Assembly (NCBI GenBank): GCA_009773415.1
Contig: WSNO01000011.1
Location: 1-64,000, forward strand
From: Nitrospirota bacterium
GTDB lineage: Bacteria > Nitrospirota > Thermodesulfovibrionia > Thermodesulfovibrionales > Dissulfurispiraceae
Length of the DNA: 64,000 nt
Direction: 5' to 3'
Part shown: in pieces, positions 58,215 to 64,000 of the stretch
Numbering within the stretch: position 1 is the stretch's first letter
Layout: each line of letters begins with the position of its first letter
Program-made: the position numbers and the translations under genes
The notes under the pieces: generated by a model
Databases searched by the model: none
The model's input: only the letters and a program-made list of their open reading frames with translations
Told to the model about the DNA's origin: nothing

Positions 58215-59482
58215 GACGAGCGTTCTCCCCGGATCACGAATACAGGGTTCTGAGCCCCGAAGAAAGAGCCATCCCCGAGGGCTTTCATTGTCGCAATGCT
58301 GACCTGACAGGCGTCCACCTGGAATCCGTTGCTTTTCAGCCCCACAATCGCGGCATTCAACGTCTCAATCTGTGCGGCATTGATAACGATAATCCCCTTT
58401 GGCATAACGTCTGATACATGGGTGAGAATTTCTGACATTCTCCCGCCGCTTCCGCCGATGAATACCCGAACCGGAGCAGGCAATGAAGCGAGCACTTCTG
58501 GCGCATTTCCGGCAACCACTTCGATATTCAAGGCTCCGAGTCGTGCCCGGTTGGACTTGATATGGGCCAACTGCTCCTCATTCTTCTCAATCGAATAGAC
58601 CTTAATTCCCGGAGCCAGCCGGGCAATCTCCACAGAAACCGAGCCGGATCCTGCTCCGATGTCCCACACGACGCCGGACGAAGGAAGGGATAATTTGTGC
58701 ATCGCAACCGCGCGCACTTCATCTTTTGTGATGAGTCCGCGGCTGTGCAGTATGTCATCTTCCTGCAGCCCGAAGGCAGCGGAAACCGGCGGGGCCTCGG
58801 CAGCACAGCGTATGATCACGACAATATTCGGCTCGCGGAAGTTTCTTCCGGCAAGTTCAGCGGGAGTGCCGGAGATGATGCTCTCTGTCGGATACCCAAG
58901 CTGCTCGCAGACGTGCATCGTAATTGACATGGACTGCGAGAAGCTGCTGGAGGCAATCATTCCGGCAATGGCCGCCGGATTGTTTTCCTTGTCTGTGAGG
59001 ATAAATATCTTCGCGTGTTGTGCGAGAAGATACGGCACATCATGCAGTGCATACGGAAGCTTTCTGCGCTTGGCAGGGTCCGGTCCGCCATGCAGACTGA
59101 TGAGAAGCGCGTCGTCCCACGATTCCTTGCTCAGACTGCTTGCCAGTTGAACGCTCGAAAGATCGGGCATGATCTGCACAATGGCCGAGCCGAAGCGGTC
59201 AAGCGTCCGCTTGCCGATGCCGTGAAACATGGGATCCCCGGAGGCGATAAGTCCGATGGTTACCGCAGGGTCGGAATCAATCTGTTCGTCGATGAAGGAC
59301 ATCACTTCGTCTAGATTGTTGATGACCTTCATCCTGTCTTTCACCAAAGGATACTCGGGATAGTCAGGGAAAACTTCCATCAGACGGCTTGAAGCGAGGA
59401 CCACGTCGCTTGCAAGCAGCGCCTCTGTGGCGTGATCGTCGAGCGGACGGTAGCCGATGCCGATGACATTGATTAGGGGCAT
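58211..59482 (-). CDS. cbiET: CbiE-CbiT fusion (CobL-type)
   Basis: 423 residues. The N-terminal CbiE domain (1-205; VIGIGYRPLDDHATEALLAS, LIASGDPMFHGIGKRTLDRF) is joined to a C-terminal CbiT methyltransferase/decarboxylase domain (about 230-420; GLITKDEVRAVAMHKLSLPS, VVWDIGAGSGSVSVEIARLA, VFIGGSGGRMSEIL). It methylates C5 and C15 and decarboxylates the C12 side chain of the corrin. First gene of the five-gene run. Confidence 0.95.
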   Translation of the reverse strand: MPLINVIGIGYRPLDDHATEALLASDVVLASSRLMEVFPDYPEYPLVKDRMKVINNLDEVMSFIDEQIDSDPAVTIGLIASGDPMFHGIGKRTLDRFGSAIVQIMPDLSSVQLASSLSKESWDDALLISLHGGPDPAKRRKLPYALHDVPYLLAQHAKIFILTDKENNPAAIAGMIASSSFSQSMSITMHVCEQLGYPTESIISGTPAELAGRNFREPNIVVIIRCAAEAPPVSAAFGLQEDDILHSRGLITKDEVRAVAMHKLSLPSSGVVWDIGAGSGSVSVEIARLAPGIKVYSIEKNEEQLAHIKSNRARLGALNIEVVAGNAPEVLASLPAPVRVFIGGSGGRMSEILTHVSDVMPKGIIVINAAQIETLNAAIVGLKSNGFQVDACQVSIATMKALGDGSFFGAQNPVFVIRGERSS

Positions 59483-59521
59483 GAAAAGCCTGTTGCTCCT
59501 TGATCTGAAATGGTTCTTGAT

Positions 59522-59527
59522 TATAGC
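59522..59527 (-). promoter_or_regulatory. Possible -10 box of cbiET operon
   Basis: TGC-TATAAT on the minus strand, about 40 nt before the ATG at 59482, with AAGGAG between. No cobalamin riboswitch consensus is present in the 205-nt gap. Confidence 0.4.
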
Positions 59528-59687
59528 ACAGGATTATTCCGCAGCCGGAATTCCGAGCGGTTCGTCCGGTCGTATTTACAGATTCTCATTCCATCCGATA
59601 ATAAATGCATAAAGCTGCTTTATTTTGAGCATGCATTTCTATACTATATGGATAGGAGCAGCCGGTCTCGTTTGAGTACCGGCAGAA

Positions 59688-60604
59688 ATGAAAGCAATGG
59701 AGTTGCTATCCATGGGCAGTCCCCGCTTCCCCCGATTACTGCGTGCCGTATGCTTTTTGTGGTGTCTGACGGTTGCCATGCAGCCGAACTGCGCGTTTTC
59801 TGTCGACCTGCCCGCCGCCATGGATGCGCTCAGGCAAAAACCGGCAAGGGAACTGCAGGCGCTGCTTATGAAACAATACGAAGAAAACCGGTGCCTGGAC
59901 GTGATCGACACGGCTGTTATTCTGAGCGACAAAATCCCAAACAAGCGGGTTTTTGCGTGGGCAGAGGCGAAGAGCTATGAGGGCAGATGCTATTTCAAGC
60001 TGACTTACGGTCCGATAAAGCCGCAGGTGAAACAGGACATGCTCGCGAAAGCGCTCGCTGCGCTTGGCGCTGCGAATGCCGCGACATCCAGACTTCCGCA
60101 GAAAACACCGATAGTTTATCAGCAGCTGATCAATCTGACGTTCATGGCGGACGTGCATCGCACCATCGCCGAAGTGCCGATGAACTGCTGACTTCGGTCG
60201 AGAACCTTGTTGAAAAGCGTTCGGATACAGCCCGAACGGCACTTGCAGGGTTTGTTTCAATGAAAAAGGGAGATGCGCTTCTTGGCGCGGCTCAGCGGAC
60301 AGAGGACCAGCTGAAGAAGAATCATTTGCTGAAAAGCGCTCTGAAGGAATACCGGAAGGCACTTTCTTTTGATTACGGAAAGCAGAAGCCGCACTATGAT
60401 GCATGGATTTATGGCAATACCGGGGTCGTTTTCGAATCGCTCGGGTCGTTGCATCGCGACGAGGGGTATTATCGGCAGGCTATTGCATCGTATGAGTCGA
60501 TGCTGGATGTTACGGATCGCTCGAAAAACATTTCGGCTGATGTCAGGATCCGTTGTCGCATACTCGTTCTTTCCATGAAGGCTGCACTTGCATCGATGCG
60601 CTGA
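59688..60604 (+). pseudogene. Exported TPR-like protein, frameshifted
   Basis: Part one (59688-60191) has a signal peptide (LLRAVCFLWCLTVAMQPNCA) and a helical body ending LINLTFMADVHRTIAE. A TGA follows at 60189-60191. The +2 frame continues from about 60170 with DELLTSVENLVEKRSDTART, then KEYRKALSFDYGKQKPHYDA and GYYRQAIASYESMLDVTDRS to a TGA at 60602-60604, which looks like TPR helices. One indel near 60165-60180 would restore a single protein of about 305 residues. ATGs at 59697 and 59715 are also possible starts. Function unknown. Confidence 0.65.
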
Positions 60605-60681
60605 CCCGGACTGTTCGTGAACCCACAAATGGCAAGTCCAGGTGAATATGTTGTGAGGCGTAAAATGAACAAGCCTCAATA

Positions 60682-60719
60682 AAGAGAGAGGCAGGCTCCC
60701 ACGAGCCTGCCTCTCTCTT
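60682..60719. terminator. Bidirectional terminator, TPR gene/cytochrome
   Basis: A 15-bp stem, GAGAGAGGCAGGCTC (60684-60698) and GAGCCTGCCTCTCTC (60703-60717), loop CCAC, with AA/TT flanks, between the convergent genes. Confidence 0.85.
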
Positions 60720-60745
60720 ATCAGTTTATAGAGTGGCTTTTCAGT

Positions 60746-62242
60746 CTATTTTTTCTTCGGTTCAATATGGCACTTGTCGCAGTCGGTTGCAACAAATGCT
60801 CCGCCTTTTTCGCTGTGGCAGGTGCCGCAGGACTTGCCCTCATACATCGGGTCCATCTTCATCGGCGCTCCGCGCTTCATGGGCCATAGTTTGGGATGGC
60901 ACTCCTTGCAGGCAAAGGCGCTGCCGTGAAAATCATGACTGAAGGTTGCCGGTGCGGCGTCGGACGGCTTGTAGGTAATGTCCTTTGGCATAGGAACCTT
61001 CGCATGGCACTTCGCGCAGTTCGACCAGTCGCTCGCCTTTTTGCCGTTATGACATGCAAAGCAGGATTTGTCTTTGCTGTGATCGGCAAATGTCACCTTT
61101 GATGAACCAGCCTTCATCGGCCACAATTTCGTGTGGCACGCATCGCACTGCATGCCTTTGGAGTGCGTATCATGCTTGAACGTGACAGCAGTGTCGCCCT
61201 TGCCGAAGGCAACCGGCTTAGGGCTGGACATGCCGGCGTGGCAGTATTTGCAGTTAGACCAGTCGGTCGCCTTTTTGCCGTTATGGCACGGGAAGCAGGC
61301 CTTATCCTTTCCGTGCTCGGCAAAGCCTATCTTTGTGGCGCCTGCCTTCATCGGGAACAGACCGGAATGGCAGATGCCGCATTGAGCGACCGTCGAGTGA
61401 GTCTTGTGCGAGAAGCTGACGGCATTTGCACCAGAGCCCCGCACAATCGGCTTCTCGGGAGTAACCCGCTCTGACTTGCGATGACAGTCGATACAGTTTT
61501 CGTTTTTAGGCGGATTCTTCTTCTCCGCACGCACTTTGTCATGACAGGTGAAGCAGGTCTCCATGTTGCTTGTATAGCCGAGCGTGCCGCTGTGAGCAAT
61601 CTTCAGATGGCAGTCGACGCAGCTCAGCCCCAGTTCAAAATGCTTGTTATGCTTCGGATCGACATCGGTCGTCGGCCGGACTCCTTCGGTAAGAATGTCG
61701 GGCAGCCCCATTTTTTTGCGGAACTCGGGGTTTTTTACCCCGTCAAGCTTGCGGAAATCGTGCCCCAGCAGAGACATAAATCGTTCGGAGCGTGTCTTCT
61801 GGTTCGCGGCATCTGTATGACAGTAGAGGCATACTTCATTTTTAACCAGATTGCCGGCATAGATCGGATCGTCGGACTTTAGGAGCACATGCATCTTCTT
61901 TTCTTCGCCAAGCATGAACTCGCGGTAGACATCGGGAAGGGCAACAATTTTTGCCCTCAGATACCCGACAACGCCTGGTTTCGCATGGCAGTCAAGGCAG
62001 GAAACATTGGCTTCCGCATGCTTGGACCGCTCCCAAGTCGCAACCTCTCCGCCGAAGCCCGCTTCTTTCGGGTGACAGTGCCTGCAAAAGCCCGGTGTGC
62101 TGGTGAAATGCAACGCCTGAACGCTCACGACGACAAAGAATCCGATGCCTGCAAGCAGAATAAGAACGGTGAGTTTCGGATTTGCAAAAATAAAAGCGCG
62201 GATGCGTTCAAAAAGCGATGTGATTCGTGACTTGATCCCCAT
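60746..62242 (-). CDS. Membrane-anchored 15-haem cytochrome c (NapC/NirT-type N-terminus)
   Basis: 498 residues. An N-terminal membrane anchor (ANPKLTVLILLAGIGFFVVV) is followed by a NapC/NirT-like domain (FCRHCHPKE, SCLDCHAKPGVVGYLRAK). I count fifteen CxxCH sites. The C-terminal half is a near-repeat of about 75 residues, three copies, each with FSHKTHS/FKHDTHS/FSHDFHG, an FPMKAG or WPMKAG/WPMKRG turn and, in two of them, CF-x-CHNGKKA-x-DWSNC. This resembles c7-type modules. It probably passes electrons from the quinol pool across the periplasm. Partners are unknown; no catalytic subunit is adjacent. Confidence 0.9.
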   Translation of the reverse strand: MGIKSRITSLFERIRAFIFANPKLTVLILLAGIGFFVVVSVQALHFTSTPGFCRHCHPKEAGFGGEVATWERSKHAEANVSCLDCHAKPGVVGYLRAKIVALPDVYREFMLGEEKKMHVLLKSDDPIYAGNLVKNEVCLYCHTDAANQKTRSERFMSLLGHDFRKLDGVKNPEFRKKMGLPDILTEGVRPTTDVDPKHNKHFELGLSCVDCHLKIAHSGTLGYTSNMETCFTCHDKVRAEKKNPPKNENCIDCHRKSERVTPEKPIVRGSGANAVSFSHKTHSTVAQCGICHSGLFPMKAGATKIGFAEHGKDKACFPCHNGKKATDWSNCKYCHAGMSSPKPVAFGKGDTAVTFKHDTHSKGMQCDACHTKLWPMKAGSSKVTFADHSKDKSCFACHNGKKASDWSNCAKCHAKVPMPKDITYKPSDAAPATFSHDFHGSAFACKECHPKLWPMKRGAPMKMDPMYEGKSCGTCHSEKGGAFVATDCDKCHIEPKKK

Positions 62243-62358
62243 GTATTCCTCCGTCGGAAACAGAACGTAATAAATATGGAAAGAAAAACCAGATACTATT
62301 TTATAGGCAACGCGGCGAATTGTGAACTTAAAGTATTAAATAGCTTGATTAGGAAATC

Positions 62359-63537
62359 TTATTTGCTCTGCACCGTCTGCAGGATGGTTCCGTCATATCC
62401 GGCCAGATGAACAGAAAACGGAATTCCTGTCGCAACAGAGACAGTATAACCGCAGGCAGCATCACAGACTTTTGCAAAGAAAGGAGCGGTGTCGGAGTGG
62501 GACGCTGAAAGGGTCTCAAACATCTCTCGTGCCGTATTGTAGGAATCCTTGCGGGGGAGCGGTATCGAAAGTTCCTGAAGGAACGCGGCGGCTTTTCGAA
62601 CATCCAATGCCCCGAAGCGGACATGGGTTTGAGGAGTTCCCATCGCAATCTTGAGCATCTTTGCCCACTGAGCCACGATGTGAATGCGCCAAAATCCACG
62701 CGCTGCTGCTTCCAGAACGGAGAACTCTAAGCGATCCCCCATCATGATATATGCCTCCTCTGGAAAGCTGAAGCGGCGCATATGGGCTTTCTCGGACGTT
62801 CGACCGGCGGAAAGAACAATCTCGGTGCATCCCGTCGCCTTCGCCACATCCATGCCGACGCTGATAGTGGCTTTCCATGCGTCAGCTGATAGCGGCGTTA
62901 CAATCCCGGTAGTGCCGAGAATAGAGATGCCTCCGACAATGCCGAGTCGATAGTTCAGAGTTTTTTTTGCGAGTTCGCAGCCGTTGGCGACAGATATGGT
63001 GATGGTGATGGTGGCGTCGGCCGGCACCCGCCCGACCAACCGGAGCGCTTCGCTTGCTGCTTCGAGGATCATTGCACGGGGAACGGGATTGATAGCCGCT
63101 TCTCCGACAGCAACGGCAAGCCCCGGCTTTGTGACTGTGCCGACGCCTTCGCCGCCCCTGAGAACCATATTGAACGAATTTCTGTTGCCGTCCCGCGTCA
63201 GGGATAGCTTTGCGGCCCGATTAATCTCCTTGCCGGGAAGCGGCAACGGAACGGGAGTAGCTGAGACCGTTGCTGTAATCCTGGCGCCATTGGTGACATC
63301 GGGGTCATCTCCAGCGTCTTTTTTTACCACAGCCCGGGCAACAGGAATTCCGTCATGCAGCGAGACGGAACAGCTTTCGACGAGAAGCACCCGCCGCCAG
63401 CCATCAGGAAAGGGGATCTCGACAGGCCCCGCTCCGCATCGTTGCCCGTCAAGGCAAAGAAGGGCAGCCTTTGCCGCCGCCGCAGCGCAGGCGCCTGTTG
63501 TGAAACCGGACCGAAGGCGCCGCGTTCTGATCACCAC
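62359..63537 (-). CDS. cbiD: Cobalt-precorrin-5B C1-methyltransferase
   Basis: 392 residues. CbiD signature: LRSGFTTGACAAAAAKAALL at the start, VKKDAGDDPDVTNGARITAT and GLAVAVGEAAINPVPRAMIL, then GISILGTTGIVTPLSADAWK. It methylates C1 in the anaerobic pathway. Its start overlaps the end of cobO by 7 nt. The stretch 62243-62358 before the cytochrome gene is a plain intergenic gap. Confidence 0.95.
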   Translation of the reverse strand: MVIRTRRLRSGFTTGACAAAAAKAALLCLDGQRCGAGPVEIPFPDGWRRVLLVESCSVSLHDGIPVARAVVKKDAGDDPDVTNGARITATVSATPVPLPLPGKEINRAAKLSLTRDGNRNSFNMVLRGGEGVGTVTKPGLAVAVGEAAINPVPRAMILEAASEALRLVGRVPADATITITISVANGCELAKKTLNYRLGIVGGISILGTTGIVTPLSADAWKATISVGMDVAKATGCTEIVLSAGRTSEKAHMRRFSFPEEAYIMMGDRLEFSVLEAAARGFWRIHIVAQWAKMLKIAMGTPQTHVRFGALDVRKAAAFLQELSIPLPRKDSYNTAREMFETLSASHSDTAPFFAKVCDAACGYTVSVATGIPFSVHLAGYDGTILQTVQSK

Positions 63538-64000
63538 TCAATGCCTTTGCGACCCGGAACCCCGGCATCCATATAATGCTTGACCAGCTTCATCTCGGTA
63601 ACAAGATCCGCCCGGCGTATCAGCGCAGCTGGTGCATGGCGTCCTGTCAGGACTACTTCGGTTCGTGCCGGCTTCTGATCGAGCAGCAATAAAAGTTCTC
63701 TCATGTCGATCATTTTTTTATGCAACGCGATATTGATTTCGTCAAGGATGACGACATCGTACTCTTCGGAGAGAATAGCAGCCGCCGCTGCCATGAATCC
63801 TTCGACAGCCGCCGCCGCTGCTTTCTCATTCGCCCTTTCATTCCGGATAAAGCCGGTGCCAAACTGCTGCACGGTAATCAAGTCGCTGAATCGCTCGAGG
63901 GCTTTATGTTCGCCGCAGCGCCTTTTTTTAACGAACTGACCAAAGAATATTCTGTGCCCGGCTCCGGCCGCCCGGAGAGCCAGACCGATCGCGGCAGTTG
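63531..64000 (-). CDS. cobO: Cob(I)yrinic acid a,c-diamide adenosyltransferase, partial
   Basis: The frame runs off the right edge of the window, so the N-terminus (including the P-loop) is missing. The visible part starts TAAIGLALRAAGAGHRIFFG and QFVKKRRCGEHKALERFSDL, then has DVVILDEINIALHKKMIDMR (Walker-B-like) and VVLTGRHAPAALIRRADLVT. This is the CobO/BtuR/CobA family that adenosylates the cobalt of corrinoids using ATP. It overlaps cbiD by 7 nt downstream. Confidence 0.93.
   Translation of the reverse strand, partial: TAAIGLALRAAGAGHRIFFGQFVKKRRCGEHKALERFSDLITVQQFGTGFIRNERANEKAAAAAVEGFMAAAAAILSEEYDVVILDEINIALHKKMIDMRELLLLLDQKPARTEVVLTGRHAPAALIRRADLVTEMKLVKHYMDAGVPGRKGIEW

Noticed and set aside
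59483-59687. Cobalamin riboswitch before cbiET
   Set aside because: No B12-box-like or GCCACTG core is present in the gap; a simple promoter explains it.

Overview
The window is about 64 kb of an anaerobic, dissimilatory sulfur-metabolising bacterium. The decisive evidence is a complete reductive-type dsr locus (dsrA-dsrB-dsrD, dsrN, dsrC, dsrMKJOP) at 8.9-21.4 kb, together with an anaerobic (cbi-type) cobalamin pathway, a large NapC-like multihaem cytochrome and moderately GC-rich coding. A Nitrospirota (Thermodesulfovibrionia-like) or Desulfobacterota sulfate/sulfite reducer is my inference. No rRNA or other taxonomic marker is present to prove it.

Layout. (1) 0-3.4 kb: the end of an integrated, mobilisable element. 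It holds a decayed IS21-type istA remnant, a TraD-like mobilisation protein, an RSF1010-like oriT hairpin and nic core, a frameshifted MobA/MobL relaxase, an excisionase-like HTH protein and a frameshifted tyrosine integrase. The integrase abuts the 3' end of a tRNA-Lys(CTT) gene, the usual integration target. (2) 3.5-8.7 kb: a GlcD-like FAD oxidase and smc on the minus strand. (3) 8.9-21.4 kb: the dsr locus, interrupted only by a minus-strand CYTH protein and trmL, and closed by a strong terminator. (4) 21.4-27.7 kb: housekeeping and accessory genes (VOC, ComEA-like, YidB, DUF4126, nudC, ABC-F, FKBP) and a rod-like candidate RNA. (5) 27.8-29.4 kb: a dicluster ferredoxin facing a dsrH/dsrE/dsrF-like plus tusA operon, a sulfur-relay module. 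(6) 29.6-32.7 kb: a cbiG-cbiH fusion and a BPL_N/GATase-like protein. (7) 32.7-37.6 kb: chromate resistance (chrA, chrB, rhodanese, MFS) and an HD protein. (8) 37.6-47.1 kb: metal efflux, comprising an RcnR/CsoR-type regulator with its operator, an RcnA-like Ni/Co exporter, an AI-2E transporter and a heavy-metal RND system. (9) 47.1-50.2 kb: a CorC/CNNM protein, then two Mn-exporter families (TerC and UPF0016/TMEM165) downstream of a yybP-ykoY manganese riboswitch with a terminator. (10) 50.2-55.2 kb: an unusual PEP-utiliser/LamG-like fusion coupled to a LMW-phosphatase/ArsC-like protein, and an Mrr nuclease. (11) 55.4-64 kb: cobalamin genes cbiF, cbiL, cbiET, cbiD and cobO (cut by the window edge), with an embedded nitroreductase and HD protein, a frameshifted TPR-like gene and a 15-haem cytochrome.

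How it works together. DsrAB reduces sulfite using sirohaem (DsrN probably amidates it). DsrC carries the resulting sulfur as a trisulfide to DsrMKJOP, which couples its reduction to the quinone pool. The TusA/DsrE-type relay probably handles persulfide sulfur. The cobalamin genes supply corrinoids. Chr, Rcn, RND and Mn-export genes together form a large metal-homeostasis block. At least five genes appear to be transcribed leaderless, with a -10 box 5-8 nt before the ATG and no Shine-Dalgarno. Three genes carry apparent single frameshifts, two of them in the mobile element.
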